A stretch of DNA of 64,000 nucleotides from Limosilactobacillus reuteri (lineage in GTDB: Bacteria; Bacillota; Bacilli; Lactobacillales; Lactobacillaceae): positions 1 to 64,000 of the forward strand of contig NZ_CP139478.1 of NCBI RefSeq assembly GCF_034259105.1, written 5' to 3'. The translations under genes were made by a program, and so were the position numbers. The notes beneath the pieces are model-generated. The model was not told the origin of the DNA and searched no databases. It worked only from the letters and a program-made list of their open reading frames with translations. Positions 1 through 10,894 of the stretch are shown in pieces. The first letter of the stretch is position 1; each line of letters opens with the position of its first letter.

Positions 1-100
1 TTGTGTAAACTTTTTTATTATTATCCACTTGGTTGTGGAAAACTTCTCCATGTAATGATAAAATACCGTTTGTAATTTAATACTTTAGGAGGAAATTATT
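1..100 (+). promoter_or_regulatory. dnaA upstream region with degenerate DnaA boxes
   Basis: This is the left edge of the window, before dnaA. It holds a near-consensus DnaA box, TTATCCACT at 21-29, and a partial inverse box (TGTGGAAAA) from 35. The strong ribosome binding site AGGAGG at 87-92 precedes the TTG start of dnaA. DnaA boxes upstream of dnaA usually mediate autoregulation and form part of a bipartite origin. The rest of any upstream box cluster lies outside the window. Confidence 0.6.
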
Positions 101-1423
101 TTGACTGAGCTCGATTCTCTGTGGGAAGCGATCCAAAATTCATTTCGTCAGGATACCACTCCGGTTACCTTTGACACTTTGATTGCTCCGGCAAAAGCAA
201 TTTCTCTCTCTCAAAATCAACTGGAAATCGAGGTGCCCACTCCGGTGCACCGCGATTTTTGGCGCAAAAATTTAAATACGCAGCTTAAAGAATTCGCTCA
301 ACGGGAACTGGGACGAAATATTGAGCCGCATTATATTTTAGAGGGAGAGTTTACCTATACAAATAAAAAAACAGAAGATGATCCAACTCCTTCTTTTGAG
401 ATGGATACTCCTCTTAATCCTCATTACAACTTTGGAACATTCGTTGTTGGAGAAGGAAATAAAATGGCACACGCTGCAGCATTTGCCGTTGCCGAAAGCC
501 CCGGCAGCCTTTACAACCCACTCTTTATTTATGGGGGGGTTGGTTTAGGAAAGACCCACTTAATGGAAGCGATCGGTAACCATATGCTTCAAGTTAATCC
601 AAATTCGCGTGTCAAATATGTGACGAGTGAGGATTTTACCAACGATTATATCAATGCTATTCGTAATAATACCACTGAACAACTAAGAGAAGAATACCGG
701 AACCTCGATCTCCTATTAATTGATGATATTCAATTTTTAGCTAACAAAGAGGGGACTCAACTAGAATTTTTCAATACTTTTAATGCCCTTCATGATCGTA
801 AAAAACAAATCGTTATGACATCTGATCGAATTCCAAATGAGATTCCTGAACTGCAAGACCGGCTTGTATCACGTTTCAGGTGGGGACTTACTGTCGAAAT
901 TACCCCTCCTGACTTAGAAACGCGAATTGCCATTTTACGGAGCAAAGTTGAGGAAGATCATATTGATATTGGAAACGACACCCTTAACTATATTGCCGGT
1001 CAAATTGATACAAACATTCGTGAATTAGAAGGAGCCTTAACAAAGGTTCAAGCATTTGCTAATTTAAGCGGTGAGCGAATCACGCCGAGTCTGGCATCTC
1101 AAGCATTAAAAGGGCTTCACCGCGTTGCCAAAAACGAAATATCAATCGCTACAATTCAAAAACAAGTTGCTGATTTTTATAATATAACTCAGGGAGATAT
1201 CCTCGGTAAAAAGCGAGTTAAACAAATCGTTATGCCTCGTCAAATCGCCATGTACCTTTCTCGAGAACTCACCAATTCCTCTTTGCCAAAAATTGGCAAC
1301 GAATTCGGCGGCAAAGACCACACCACCGTTTTACATGCTATCGATAAAATCGAGGCAGAACTAAAAAAGGATACTGACTTACAAAACGATATTACAAAAT
1401 TAAAAGCTAAACTAAGATCATAA
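101..1423 (+). CDS. dnaA: chromosomal replication initiator DnaA
   Basis: DnaA is the AAA+ initiator that binds DnaA boxes and opens oriC. The 440-residue length is normal. The N-terminal helicase-loading domain (about 1-80) is followed by a variable linker and the ATPase core with Walker A GGVGLGKTH at about 145 and a Walker B LLIDDIQFL. The C-terminal box-binding helix-turn-helix contains GGKDHTTVLHA at about 403. The start is TTG, chosen because AGGAGG lies 8 bases upstream and the protein then begins MTELDSLWE, as in other lactobacilli. Box clusters on both sides suggest autoregulation. Confidence 0.98.
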   Translation: MTELDSLWEAIQNSFRQDTTPVTFDTLIAPAKAISLSQNQLEIEVPTPVHRDFWRKNLNTQLKEFAQRELGRNIEPHYILEGEFTYTNKKTEDDPTPSFEMDTPLNPHYNFGTFVVGEGNKMAHAAAFAVAESPGSLYNPLFIYGGVGLGKTHLMEAIGNHMLQVNPNSRVKYVTSEDFTNDYINAIRNNTTEQLREEYRNLDLLLIDDIQFLANKEGTQLEFFNTFNALHDRKKQIVMTSDRIPNEIPELQDRLVSRFRWGLTVEITPPDLETRIAILRSKVEEDHIDIGNDTLNYIAGQIDTNIRELEGALTKVQAFANLSGERITPSLASQALKGLHRVAKNEISIATIQKQVADFYNITQGDILGKKRVKQIVMPRQIAMYLSRELTNSSLPKIGNEFGGKDHTTVLHAIDKIEAELKKDTDLQNDITKLKAKLRS

Positions 1424-1598
1424 GCTGTGGATAAGTATAATAATTATCCTCAAACTTATCCACAAGTTATCAACAGGTGGATAACTCGCAATAAAAGGCG
1501 TTTAAATAGTTTTCCACAGTATTAACAGGCCCTACTACTACGACTATATTTTAAACTATTAAATATATTTATATACTTACACAAAAGGACTGAAACCT
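1424..1598. other. oriC: oriC between dnaA and dnaN
   Basis: DnaA boxes seen: TGTGGATAA at 1426-1434 and TTATCCACA at 1456-1464 (both perfect), with degenerate boxes at 1467-1475, 1476-1484 and 1510-1518 (TTTTCCACA). After the last box comes a short GC-rich stretch (GGCCC) and a run of trinucleotides CTA CTA CTA CGA CTA at 1532-1546. A very AT-rich stretch at 1547-1585 follows. This order (boxes, GC cluster, DnaA-trios, AT-rich unwinding element) matches the basal unwinding system described for Bacillus subtilis. The function is inferred from that architecture. Confidence 0.9.
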
Positions 1599-2741
1599 AT
1601 GAATTTTACAATTAACCGATCTACATTCATTAGTCAACTAAATAATGTTTTACGTGCTATTTCATCTAAAACCACAATTCCAATTCTTACTGGATTAAAG
1701 ATGGTCGTAAACGAAGACAACATTGTGTTAACTGGTAGCAATTCTGACATCACTATCGAAAGTGTTATTAATGCTAATGATGCTGATAACGATTTAACAA
1801 TTGAAGACACTGGCGCTATTGTATTACCAGCCCGCTTCTTCAGTGATATTGTTAAAAAGCTGCCAGACAAAAAAGTAACTATTGAAGTTACAAGCGGTTT
1901 TCAAGCAGATATTACTTCCGGTTCAGCTAAGTTCCAAATTAATGGCCAAGATGCTGAAAACTTTCCCCATTTACCAGAAATTGAAACTAACAAATCAGTA
2001 ACCCTTCCTAACGACATCCTTAAAGAAGTAATTCGTCAAACTGTTATTGCGGTATCTAAACAAGAAAGTCGCCCAATCCTTGCCGGGGTGCATATGACGT
2101 TAAAAGATGGCATTCTAACAGCTGTTGCAACAGATAGTCACCGACTTGCACAACGGAAAGTGGTCCTTGAAAATATCGATAACGGCATAGATTTTGATGT
2201 GATTATTCCCGGAAAGAGCATGGAAGAACTTTCTGGAATGATTAGCGATGTCCATGAAGATGTACAAATGCAAGTAACTGAAAATCAAGTATTGTTTATC
2301 TTTGGTAATACTCATTTCTATTCTCGATTACTAGACGGAAACTACCCTGAAACTAGTCAGTTAATTCCACAAACTGCTGATACGACAGTTGAACTAGAAG
2401 CTGGGACATTTTTATCATCAATTGAGCGTGCTTCACTTTTATCTCATGAAAGCCGTAACGATGTGGTTAAGTTAAGTCTAAAGCCATCAGAAAATCTTGT
2501 CCGAATTAGTGGTGATTCTCCAGATATCGGTACCGTTGAAGAAGAGGTAGTCACGTCTGCTCTTGATGGTAATGATCTTGAAATCTCGTTCAATCCTAAC
2601 TACATGAAAGATGCCTTGCGTTCTTTTGGTCAAGCGACGATCAAGATTTCATTTACTTCACCATTGCGACCATTTACCTTGGTGCCAACAGAAGATCAAG
2701 AAAATTTTGTCCACTTAATTACGCCAGTACGGACATTCTAA
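1599..2741 (+). CDS. dnaN: DNA polymerase III beta sliding clamp
   Basis: This is the beta clamp that tethers the replicative polymerase. At 380 residues it is full length, with the usual three-fold repeat of clamp domains. It has the typical N-terminus (MNFTINRSTFISQLNNVLRAIS) and C-terminus (ITPVRTF). AAAAGGA precedes the ATG. It lies directly after oriC, as in nearly all Firmicutes, and is followed by a strong terminator into which a group II intron has been placed. The S4-domain gene and recF downstream therefore need their own promoter. Confidence 0.98.
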   Translation: MNFTINRSTFISQLNNVLRAISSKTTIPILTGLKMVVNEDNIVLTGSNSDITIESVINANDADNDLTIEDTGAIVLPARFFSDIVKKLPDKKVTIEVTSGFQADITSGSAKFQINGQDAENFPHLPEIETNKSVTLPNDILKEVIRQTVIAVSKQESRPILAGVHMTLKDGILTAVATDSHRLAQRKVVLENIDNGIDFDVIIPGKSMEELSGMISDVHEDVQMQVTENQVLFIFGNTHFYSRLLDGNYPETSQLIPQTADTTVELEAGTFLSSIERASLLSHESRNDVVKLSLKPSENLVRISGDSPDIGTVEEEVVTSALDGNDLEISFNPNYMKDALRSFGQATIKISFTSPLRPFTLVPTEDQENFVHLITPVRTF

Positions 2742-2765
2742 GAAAGGTCTTATATAAGTTTTATA

Positions 2766-2807
2766 AAAAAGAGGCTACAGAACGTTTTGTTTTGTAGCCT
2801 CTTTTCT
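2766..2807 (+). terminator. intrinsic terminator of dnaN
   Basis: The stem GAGGCTACA (2771-2779) pairs with TGTAGCCTC (2793-2801), flanked by A-rich and TTTT tracts. The group II intron begins immediately after the T-tract. Confidence 0.9.
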
Positions 2808-2808
2808 A

Positions 2809-4718
2809 GTGCGCCCGGCATGGGTATTAGCTAGGTGGTGAAAGTCCGCTATGGGCCGTAGTAGTCGGAACCATGAGCTGAGGACAAGGGTGTCCACCGT
2901 GAGGTGGAATCTGAAGGAAGTCTAAGGCAAAGTACTGCATCGATGAACAAGAAGTAGCTATAAGGCTGGAATTAACTGGATAAGGCTGCTAGACAAGTTG
3001 AAGTCCAATACTACTCGAAGTTGGTCTCAGTAAAGCTAACGATGACATGGTACGAAAGCTAATATTCTTACCCGGGGAGATCTGGCCTACACGTTTCCGA
3101 CAAGAGGAATAAGTTTAATTTCCACAGAAACAAGCGGTGCAGTGATGCAGTGTTGAGTAAGCCAGAAGTCAGCCGAGGTCATAGTAGTTTGAATAATCAG
3201 ATGAAGGACTGAACGACAATAACTTGTAACTTATATCGGAGGTGTAATCAGGTGCGACAATCGCAGAAAACAGAACAACAAGCTGACCGCTTGTCGAGGA
3301 TAGGTTTGGAAAACCGAAAGTACACAAGGGCGCGTAGTACCGGTTATGGTGAAGGTAAAGGTATGAGTGTCACTATCCAAGACCTGGTCTTGGATCGCAA
3401 TAACCTTAATCAGGCTTATTTGCGAGTTAAGAGAAATAAAGGAGCAGCAGGCGTTGACGATATGACAGTCAATGACCTTCTGCCATATCTCAGAGAAAAT
3501 AAGACGGAACTGATCGCTAGTTTGCGTGAGGGCAAGTATAAACCAGCTCCAGTCAAACGGGTAGAAATTCCGAAGCCTAATGGTGGAGTAAGAAGACTTG
3601 GAATACCAACGGTGGTGGACCGAATGGTTCAACAAGCTGTAGCCCAAATTCTTACGCCTATCTTTGAGCGTATTTTCTCTGATAATAGCTTTGGCTTCCG
3701 TCCCCACCGTGGGGCCCATGACGCTATTTCAAAAGTAGTAGATCTTTATAATCAAGGTTATCGAAGAGTTGTCGACTTAGACCTAAAAGCCTATTTTGAT
3801 AACGTTAATCATGACTTGATGATTAAGTATCTCCAACAATATATTGATGACCCATGGACACTAAGACTCATTCGTAAGTTTCTAACTAGCGGAGTCTTAG
3901 ACCATGGGCTTTTCGCTAAGAGTGAAAAAGGAACCCCACAAGGAGGGCCATTGTCACCACTACTGGCGAACATCTATCTAAATGAGTTGGACGAAGAGTT
4001 GACTAGACGTGGTCACCACTTTGTGCGCTATGCGGATGATTGTAACATCTATGTTAAAAGTCAACGAGCCGGAGAACGAGTAATGCGAAGCATTACCCAG
4101 TTTCTAGAAAAGCGCTTGAAAGTTAAAGTGAACCCAGATAAAACCAAAGTCGGTAGCCCGCTACGGTTGAAGTTTCTTGGCTTTTCGTTGGGTGTAGACC
4201 ACAATGGGGCCTACGCCCGTCCAGCTAAACAATCGCAACAACGAGTAAAGAAAGCACTGAAGTTATTAACTAAACGTAATCGTGGAATATCTCTGACAAG
4301 AATGTTTGAAGAAATTCATCGAAAAATGCGTGGGTGGCTTCAGTACTACTCAATTGGGAAACTAACTAACTTTATTCAACGCCTTGACAAGTGGTTGAGG
4401 GTCCGAATAAGGCAGTATATTTGGAAGCAATGGAAAAAGTTTAAAACTAAGGTAACTAACTTACAGAAGTTGGGGCTGCCCCAGCATGATGCATATGTCT
4501 TCGCTAGTACCCGAAAGGGCTACTGGCGAACTGCACATAGTAAGACCTTGAGCTATTCTCTAACTAATAGAAAACTGGAACAACTCGGACTTATGAATAT
4601 GTCCAAGACGCTCCAGTCAATTCAATGTGATTAAGTTGTCGAACCGCCGTATACGGAACCGTACGTACGGTGGTGTGAGAGGTCGATAATTGAACTAATC
4701 AATTATCTCCTACTCGAT
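2809..4718 (+). mobile_element. group II intron, IIC-like, inserted behind the dnaN terminator
   Basis: The RNA begins GTGCGCCCGGCATGGGT, close to the 5' end of the well-studied IIC intron of Oceanobacillus iheyensis, including the later GTGTCC and GGAATCTGAAGGAAG segments of domain I. A reverse transcriptase/maturase is encoded at 3252-4634. Domain V is visible as a hairpin at 4640-4682 (CCGCCGTATACG / CGTACGTACGGTGG) and domain VI as TCGATAATTGA with a matching 3' arm. The 3' end is placed at about 4718 (CTACTCGAT). IIC introns are known to insert just downstream of intrinsic terminator hairpins, exactly the position here. The 2742-3251 stretch is terminator plus intron RNA with no other gene. 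Confidence 0.9.
3252..4634 (+). CDS. ltrA: group II intron reverse transcriptase/maturase
   Basis: This protein splices and mobilises its host intron. The 460 residues carry the reverse-transcriptase fingers/palm with GTPQGGPLSPLLANIYLNEL and the catalytic YADD box. A maturase (X/GIIM) domain follows, with the motif RGWLQYYSIG. No C-terminal HNH endonuclease domain is visible, which fits the class C type. The GTG start at 3252 has GGAGGTG 7-8 bases upstream. The reading frame is intact, so the intron may be active. It lies within the intron RNA, in domain IV as usual. Confidence 0.95.
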   Translation: MRQSQKTEQQADRLSRIGLENRKYTRARSTGYGEGKGMSVTIQDLVLDRNNLNQAYLRVKRNKGAAGVDDMTVNDLLPYLRENKTELIASLREGKYKPAPVKRVEIPKPNGGVRRLGIPTVVDRMVQQAVAQILTPIFERIFSDNSFGFRPHRGAHDAISKVVDLYNQGYRRVVDLDLKAYFDNVNHDLMIKYLQQYIDDPWTLRLIRKFLTSGVLDHGLFAKSEKGTPQGGPLSPLLANIYLNELDEELTRRGHHFVRYADDCNIYVKSQRAGERVMRSITQFLEKRLKVKVNPDKTKVGSPLRLKFLGFSLGVDHNGAYARPAKQSQQRVKKALKLLTKRNRGISLTRMFEEIHRKMRGWLQYYSIGKLTNFIQRLDKWLRVRIRQYIWKQWKKFKTKVTNLQKLGLPQHDAYVFASTRKGYWRTAHSKTLSYSLTNRKLEQLGLMNMSKTLQSIQCD

Positions 4719-4865
4719 TTTGGCATAGATTAAATTTAATAAGTATTGCTAGTTTATATTCAGATTTTTGACCATAGAGCAAATTTAACCGAATTTTGAT
4801 AAAAAAGGCTAAAATAAGTTAATGCGCTCAGAAAGGCTAATAACGCAAAATTAGGCCGAATAATG

Positions 4866-4874
4866 TGGTATAAT
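4866..4874 (+). promoter_or_regulatory. extended -10 promoter of the yaaA-recF-gyrB unit
   Basis: TGGTATAAT is a perfect -10 with an upstream TG dinucleotide, about 25 bases before the start codon of the S4-domain gene. No good -35 is visible, which is common with extended -10 promoters. Confidence 0.6.
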
Positions 4875-4898
4875 AGAATTCAAAAGTAGGTGAAAAAA

Positions 4899-5120
4899 AT
4901 GGAAGAAAAGTCAGTGTTGATTGATAGTCCATTTATTACACTCGGCCAGTTACTCAAAGAAGAGGGGATTATTCCTACTGGCGGAGCAGCTAAATGGTTT
5001 CTAAAAGAAAATACTGTATTAGTAAATGATGAGCCGTATGATCGGCGGGGACGCAAATTGTATCCCGAAGATAAGATTCAAATTCCTGACCACCAATTAC
5101 TTGTTATTAAGAGTAAGTAG
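4899..5120 (+). CDS. yaaA: S4-domain RNA-binding protein YaaA
   Basis: This is a small 73-residue protein of the S4-like family found between dnaN and recF in many Firmicutes. The S4 fold is visible as TLGQLLKEEGIIPTGGAAKWFL, then VLVNDEPYDRRGRKLYPEDKI. The ATG at 4899 is preferred over an in-frame GTG at 4890 because TAGGTG at 4887-4892 is then correctly spaced. The family is thought to bind RNA or ribosomal particles, but its exact role is not settled. It is co-transcribed with recF, with a gap of 8 bases. Confidence 0.9.
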   Translation: MEEKSVLIDSPFITLGQLLKEEGIIPTGGAAKWFLKENTVLVNDEPYDRRGRKLYPEDKIQIPDHQLLVIKSK

Positions 5121-5128
5121 GGATAAGC

Positions 5129-6253
5129 ATGATTCTGACGGAATTGCATTTACATCACTTTCGAAATTATCAGGATCTAAACGTTCACTTCAACCCTGGA
5201 GTGAACGTTTTAATTGGTCATAATGCACAGGGTAAAACGAATATGCTAGAGGCAATCTATGTTCTTTCCCTGACTAAGAGTCATCGAACAAGCAATGACC
5301 ATGAACTTATTAATTGGCAAGAAAAATCGGCCCTAATAAGTGGCACGGTAGAGAAAAGTATTGGCAAGATTCCACTTGAATTACAATTCTCAAGTAAAGG
5401 AAAAAAGGCAAAGGTAAATCATTTAGAACAGGCGCGATTATCACAGTATGTTGGTCAACTAAATGCAATATTATTTGCCCCTGAGGACTTGTCGTTGGTA
5501 AAAGGCTCCCCAGCTTTACGCCGCCACTTTATGGATCGAGAGTTTAGCCAGATGAGTAGCAAATACCTCTACAATGCAGGCCAATATCGCACACTCTTAC
5601 GACAAAAAAACAAATATTTAAAGCAACTAAAATATAAGCAACAAACTGATCGCGTCCTTTTAGGAGTCCTATCTGATCAGCTTGCTGCTTTTGGTGCGGA
5701 AGTAATTATTGCCCGTCAACATTTTTTAAAGCACCTTGAAGGATGGGCAGCTGATTTGCATCAAGAAATTTCACTAAATAAGGAATCATTACGGCTTGAA
5801 TACGTTAATCAATTAAAGGTTAGTGATGATACTACTGTTGAAGAGGCTTATCAGGCACTTTTTAAGTTATATCAGGATAATGAACAGCGTGAAATCGAGC
5901 AAGGAACAACAATTTATGGTCCTCATCGGGATGATATCCGCTTTCTGGTAAATGATAAAAATGTGCAGGCGTTTGGATCGCAAGGGCAACAGCGAACGAC
6001 AGCACTATCAGTAAAACTAGCAGAGATTGATTTGATGAAAGAGCAAACAGGCGAGTATCCATTATTATTATTGGACGATGTGTTATCGGAACTAGATACG
6101 ATTCGACAAACACACCTGTTAACAGCCATTCAGAATAAAGTTCAAACATTTTTGACGACAACTAGTCTGAGTGATGTTGCTCGCCAGCTAATTAATGAAC
6201 CCACGATTTTTGAAATTGAACACGGCACTTTGAATAAGGAGGAAGTAAAGTGA
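5129..6253 (+). CDS. recF: DNA replication and repair protein RecF
   Basis: RecF is an SMC-like ATPase that loads RecA at gaps and stalled forks. At 374 residues the length is typical. The N-terminus [17 protein letters not shown] and Walker [12 protein letters not shown] (about 31-40) are clear. The ABC-type signature and Walker B ([12 protein letters not shown]) lie near residues 310-325. The stop overlaps the gyrB start by four bases (GTGA), which indicates translational coupling. AAGGAGG for gyrB lies inside the recF end. Confidence 0.97.
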   Translation: MILTELHLHHFRNYQDLNVHFNPGVNVLIGHNAQGKTNMLEAIYVLSLTKSHRTSNDHELINWQEKSALISGTVEKSIGKIPLELQFSSKGKKAKVNHLEQARLSQYVGQLNAILFAPEDLSLVKGSPALRRHFMDREFSQMSSKYLYNAGQYRTLLRQKNKYLKQLKYKQQTDRVLLGVLSDQLAAFGAEVIIARQHFLKHLEGWAADLHQEISLNKESLRLEYVNQLKVSDDTTVEEAYQALFKLYQDNEQREIEQGTTIYGPHRDDIRFLVNDKNVQAFGSQGQQRTTALSVKLAEIDLMKEQTGEYPLLLLDDVLSELDTIRQTHLLTAIQNKVQTFLTTTSLSDVARQLINEPTIFEIEHGTLNKEEVK

Positions 6254-8199
6254 GCAACGAACAACAAAAAGAAACCAAGATGGAATTGGCTAGCGAATAC
6301 GATGCTAGTCAAATTCAGGTTTTAAAGGGATTGGATGCAGTTCGAAAGCGTCCCGGAATGTACATTGGTTCCACTTCAGCCCAGGGACTTCATCACCTTG
6401 TTTGGGAAATTGTCGATAACGGAATTGATGAAGCCTTAGCAGGATTCTGTGATGAAATTAATGTTGTAGTTAATCCAGATAACAGTATTACTGTTAAGGA
6501 TAATGGTCGTGGAATTCCAGTTGATACGCAAAAAGAAACTGGAAAGTCAGCCTTAGAAACGGTCTTTACTGTTCTGCACGCCGGAGGAAAATTTGGCGGC
6601 GGTGGATATAAGGTTTCTGGAGGTCTTCACGGGGTAGGAGCTTCTGTTGTAAATGCCTTATCTACTGAATTAGATGTTAAAGTTGCTCGTCAAGGTAAAC
6701 GTTACTACATGGATTTTGATCATGGTCACGTTAAGTCTGCAATGAAGGTAATTGAAGAGGGACTTCCAGAAACTGAGCATGGTACAACCGTTCACTTTAA
6801 GCCGGATCCAGAAATTTTCCGTGAAACAACGACTTACAATATTAAAACTTTAACTGATCGTTTAAGAGAGTTAGCTTTCTTAAATAAGGGACTTAAAATC
6901 ACGATCGAAGACTTACGACAAGCAGATCATGAACGGAAAAAATTCCATTATGAAGGTGGTATTCGTCATTATGTTGAATACCTTAATGAAGATCAAAATG
7001 TTTTATTTGATCCACCAATTTACGTGGAAGGTAAAGAAAATGATATTACTGTTGAAGTTTCCTTACAATATACAGATTCATATAGTAGCAACTTACTAAC
7101 TTTTACTAACAATATTCATACTTATGAAGGTGGAACTCATGAGACCGGATTTAAGATGGCTCTTACACGCGTTATTAATGACTACGGCCACAAAGCAGGT
7201 GTCTTAAAGTCGAATGAGACCTTATCAGGAGATGACGTACGGGAAGGTTTAACTGCGGTTGTCTCCATTAAGCACCCTGATCCGCAATTCGAAGGACAGA
7301 CTAAGACTAAGTTAGGAAATTCAGATGCACGAACAGCGACTGACCATGTCTTTGCGGCAACATTTAACCGGTTCTTATTAGAACACCCAGACGAAGCGCG
7401 ACAAATTATTGAAAAAGGTCAACTCGCTTCCAAAGCACGAGTGGCTGCTAAACGGGCACGGGAAGTTACTCGTAAAAAGAGTGGTCTTGAGATTAGCAAT
7501 TTACCAGGTAAGTTAGCTGATAATACAAGTAAGGATCCGGAAATTTCAGAATTATTTATTGTCGAGGGTGATTCTGCTGGTGGTTCGGCAAAGCAAGGAC
7601 GTTCACGACTTACCCAGGCAATTCTTCCTATCCGAGGAAAGATCTTAAATGTTGAAAAAGCAACCCTTGACCGAGTTCTAGCTAATGACGAAATTCGTTC
7701 TTTATTTACCGCTCTTGGAACAGGTTTTGGGGATGACTTTGATATTACAAAGGCTAATTACCATAAATTAATTATCATGACTGATGCAGATGTCGATGGT
7801 GCCCATATTCGGACATTATTATTAACCTTATTCTATCGCTTTATGAAGCCAATGATTACGCATGGATATGTTTATATTGCCCAACCGCCGCTATATCAAG
7901 TTCGGCAAGGTAAATTTGTAAAATACATTGACTCTGATGAAGAACTAGAGCAGGTTGTAAGCTCACTGCAGCCAAGTCCTAAGCCAGTTATTCAACGTTA
8001 CAAAGGGCTAGGTGAAATGGATGCTGAGCAATTATGGGAAACAACAATGGACCCAGAAAATCGGCACCTATTACGAGTAAAACTAGACGACGCAGAACAG
8101 GCTGATAAGATTTTCCCAATGCTAATGGGAACCAAGGTCGGACCACGGCGCGACTTTATTGAGCAAAATGCTAAGTTCGTTGAAAACCTTGACCTGTAA
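6250..8199 (+). CDS. gyrB: DNA gyrase subunit B
   Basis: This is the ATPase subunit of gyrase, which introduces negative supercoils. The 649 residues include the GHKL ATPase ([20 protein letters not shown] near 37) and a transducer domain. The TOPRIM motifs are [12 protein letters not shown] at about 438 and DADVDGAHI at about 511. The GTG start overlaps the recF stop and follows AAGGAGG. It forms a unit with gyrA, 42 bases downstream. Confidence 0.98.
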   Translation: MSNEQQKETKMELASEYDASQIQVLKGLDAVRKRPGMYIGSTSAQGLHHLVWEIVDNGIDEALAGFCDEINVVVNPDNSITVKDNGRGIPVDTQKETGKSALETVFTVLHAGGKFGGGGYKVSGGLHGVGASVVNALSTELDVKVARQGKRYYMDFDHGHVKSAMKVIEEGLPETEHGTTVHFKPDPEIFRETTTYNIKTLTDRLRELAFLNKGLKITIEDLRQADHERKKFHYEGGIRHYVEYLNEDQNVLFDPPIYVEGKENDITVEVSLQYTDSYSSNLLTFTNNIHTYEGGTHETGFKMALTRVINDYGHKAGVLKSNETLSGDDVREGLTAVVSIKHPDPQFEGQTKTKLGNSDARTATDHVFAATFNRFLLEHPDEARQIIEKGQLASKARVAAKRAREVTRKKSGLEISNLPGKLADNTSKDPEISELFIVEGDSAGGSAKQGRSRLTQAILPIRGKILNVEKATLDRVLANDEIRSLFTALGTGFGDDFDITKANYHKLIIMTDADVDGAHIRTLLLTLFYRFMKPMITHGYVYIAQPPLYQVRQGKFVKYIDSDEELEQVVSSLQPSPKPVIQRYKGLGEMDAEQLWETTMDPENRHLLRVKLDDAEQADKIFPMLMGTKVGPRRDFIEQNAKFVENLDL

Positions 8200-8241
8200 T
8201 TAACTGTTGTTTACTGCTAACGCAAAAAAGGAGGAACGACA

Positions 8242-10746
8242 TTGGCTGAACAAGATATGCCTAATCGGATCACGGATGTAAATCTTACGAGTCAGATGAA
8301 AAACTCATTCTTGGATTATGCAATGAGTGTTATTGTTTCACGTGCGCTTCCAGACGTCCGTGATGGATTAAAACCGGTACAACGCCGGATTCTATATGGA
8401 ATGAATGAATTAGGGGTTACTCCCGATAAGCCTTACAAGAAGTCAGCCCGGATTGTCGGGGATGTAATGGGTAAGTTCCACCCACATGGTGACTCTTCAA
8501 TTTATGAAGGACTTGTGCGGATGGCTCAAGACTTTAGTTATCGTTACATGCTTGTTGATGGTCACGGTAACTTCGGGTCAGTTGATGGTGATGGAGCGGC
8601 CGCCATGCGTTATACCGAAGCAAAGATGAGCAAAATTGCAGTTGAAATGCTTCGGGATATCAATAAAAATACCGTTGATTTCCATGATAACTATGATGGT
8701 ACTGAAAAAGAACCGGATGTATTACCAGCTCGTTTTCCTAATTTATTAGTTAACGGTGCCTCAGGGATTGCCGTGGGGATGGCTACTAATATTCCAACCC
8801 ATAATTTAGGTGAGGTTATTAATGGCCTGCATATGTTAATGAATAACCCCGATATTACAACGGAAGGACTAATGAAGGCTATTCCTGGTCCCGACTTTCC
8901 AACTGGTGGAGTAGTAATGGGTAAGTCCGGTATTCGTAAAGCTTATGAAACTGGCCGGGGAACTATTATTGTTCGAGCAAAAGTTGATATTGAAGAACAG
9001 AAGAATGGTAAGCAACGGATCATTGTTCACGAAATTCCATACATGGTTAATAAGGCAAAGTTAATTGAACGAATTGCTGAATTAGCTCGAAATAAAGATA
9101 TCGATGGAATTACTGATGTTAATGACGAAACTGACCGTGACGGAATGCGAATCGTAATTGATGTTCGTCGTGATGCTAGTGCGGAAGTTATCTTGAATAA
9201 CCTTTACAAGATGACCTTGATGCAAACAACTTTTAACTTCAATATGCTAGCAATTGTTAATGGTGCTCCAAAGATTTTAAGCTTAAAACAAATTTTGCAA
9301 CATTATCTGGAACACCAAGAATCAGTTGTACGGCGACGGACAGAATTTGAATTAAAGAAAGCCCAGAATCGTGCGCACATTGTTGCCGGATTGCGGATCG
9401 CTTTAGACCATATTGATGAGATAATTAATATTATTCGTAATTCACAAACAAGTGAAGTAGCGAAAAATGAGTTGATGAATAATTATGGTTTATCAGATCG
9501 GCAGGCACAAGCTATTCTTGATATGCGGTTAGTTCGGTTGACTGGCCTAGAACGTGAAAAGATAGAGGATGAATATCAAAAATTAATGGCAGCAATTGCC
9601 GATTACAAGGATATTCTTGCTCATCGCGAACGGATTAATCAAATCATTTATGACGAATTGATGGAAATTCAAAAACGTTTTGGGGATGAACGACGGACTG
9701 AGCTTCAAGTTGGTGATATTACTAATATTGAAGATGAAGACCTAATTGAAGAAGAAGATATTATCGTTGCCTTGACCCACAATGGATACATTAAACGTCT
9801 TCCGGTTGATGAATTTAAGTCTCAGCATCGTGGCGGCCGTGGTGTTAAGGGAATGGGAGTTCATAAAGATGACTTTATTGAACAATTAATTTCTAGTTCA
9901 ACTCATGATATGTTACTCTTCTTCACTAATTCAGGAAAAGTATACTCAATGAAGGGGTATGAAGTTCCTGAATATGGTCGGGCTGCTCAAGGAATTCCAA
10001 TTATTAATCTTCTTGGCATTAATAATAAAGAGAAGATTAGCGCTGTTATTAATGTTTCACATGAAACTAACGATGATGATAAATACCTCTTCTTTACTAC
10101 CAAGCTAGGAACCGTTAAACGAACAGCAGTAACAGAATTTAAGAATATTCGAAGCAATGGATTGAAGGCGCTCAACCTTCATGAAAACGATGAATTGATC
10201 GATGTAGAAGTTATTAGTGAGGATCAGCCAATGATTATTGGTACTCATAATGGGTATGCGCTTAGCTTTAAATCATCGGTTGTTCGATCAATGGGACGAA
10301 GCGCAGCTGGAGTTCGTGGAATTCGCTTACGAGATGAAGACTACGTAATTGGTGCTGCCCCTCTTAATTCTGATAGCAAGGTTCTTGTAATTAGTGAAAA
10401 TGGTTTTGGAAAGCAAACGTCTGCTTCTGAATACCCAATTAAAGGACGAGGCGGACTAGGCGTTAAGACAGTTAATGTTACTGCAAAGAATGGTCCATTA
10501 GTTGGTTTAACGACTGTCAATGGTGATGAAGATATCATGTTAGTTACCGACCAGGGAGTAATTATTCGTTTTGGCATTGAAAGTGTATCGCAAACTGGAC
10601 GATCTGCTGTTGGTGTTCACTTAATTAAGATGGATAATGGTGCCCGTGTTGCTACGATTGCAAAGGTGGATAAAGAAGTCGATGAGGAGACTGAAGAAGT
10701 AACTAATAATTCCTCACAAGAAGAAAATCAACCAACAGAAAATTAA
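8242..10746 (+). CDS. gyrA: DNA gyrase subunit A
   Basis: This is the DNA-cleaving subunit of gyrase. The 834 residues begin with the breakage-reunion domain. The catalytic tyrosine lies in [12 protein letters not shown] at about 122, and the C-terminal beta-pinwheel carries a QRGGRGVKG-like box ([12 protein letters not shown]). The quinolone-determining segment reads [11 protein letters not shown], with the usual Ser and Glu, so no classic resistance change is present. The start is TTG, supported by AAGGAGG 7 bases upstream. The acidic C-terminal tail is typical of lactobacilli. Confidence 0.98.
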   Translation: MAEQDMPNRITDVNLTSQMKNSFLDYAMSVIVSRALPDVRDGLKPVQRRILYGMNELGVTPDKPYKKSARIVGDVMGKFHPHGDSSIYEGLVRMAQDFSYRYMLVDGHGNFGSVDGDGAAAMRYTEAKMSKIAVEMLRDINKNTVDFHDNYDGTEKEPDVLPARFPNLLVNGASGIAVGMATNIPTHNLGEVINGLHMLMNNPDITTEGLMKAIPGPDFPTGGVVMGKSGIRKAYETGRGTIIVRAKVDIEEQKNGKQRIIVHEIPYMVNKAKLIERIAELARNKDIDGITDVNDETDRDGMRIVIDVRRDASAEVILNNLYKMTLMQTTFNFNMLAIVNGAPKILSLKQILQHYLEHQESVVRRRTEFELKKAQNRAHIVAGLRIALDHIDEIINIIRNSQTSEVAKNELMNNYGLSDRQAQAILDMRLVRLTGLEREKIEDEYQKLMAAIADYKDILAHRERINQIIYDELMEIQKRFGDERRTELQVGDITNIEDEDLIEEEDIIVALTHNGYIKRLPVDEFKSQHRGGRGVKGMGVHKDDFIEQLISSSTHDMLLFFTNSGKVYSMKGYEVPEYGRAAQGIPIINLLGINNKEKISAVINVSHETNDDDKYLFFTTKLGTVKRTAVTEFKNIRSNGLKALNLHENDELIDVEVISEDQPMIIGTHNGYALSFKSSVVRSMGRSAAGVRGIRLRDEDYVIGAAPLNSDSKVLVISENGFGKQTSASEYPIKGRGGLGVKTVNVTAKNGPLVGLTTVNGDEDIMLVTDQGVIIRFGIESVSQTGRSAVGVHLIKMDNGARVATIAKVDKEVDEETEEVTNNSSQEENQPTEN

Positions 10747-10758
10747 AAAAATAAAGTG

Positions 10759-10894
10759 GGAAAGTAGATATTTTACGTATATATAGTTATAGTGACCGCA
10801 ACATTTAGGATTTCTTGTTAGATGTTCCTTGTTTTAAATAGAATTTTATGCTATATTTTATGTCTGTGAGTATACGTAATGACGTCTACTTTCC
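10759..10894 (+). ncRNA. structured leader of rpsF-ssb-rpsR (S6:S18-type)
   Basis: The 200-base gap before rpsF folds into a long hairpin. GGAAAGTAGA (10759-10768) pairs with TCTACTTTCC (10885-10894), and TTACGTATA (10773-10781) pairs with TATACGTAA (10871-10879). Inside, ACCGC is followed by a small helix AACAT/ATGTT (10800-10826). In many bacteria the rpsF leader is an autoregulatory site bound by the S6:S18 complex, with a conserved unpaired CCG next to a helix. The position and CCG fit that family. The assignment is inference from structure and context. Confidence 0.65.

Noticed and set aside
3231-3719. Minus-strand frame of 162 codons over the intron maturase
   Set aside because: It lies fully opposite the well-supported reverse transcriptase gene, has no ribosome binding site and no family pattern.
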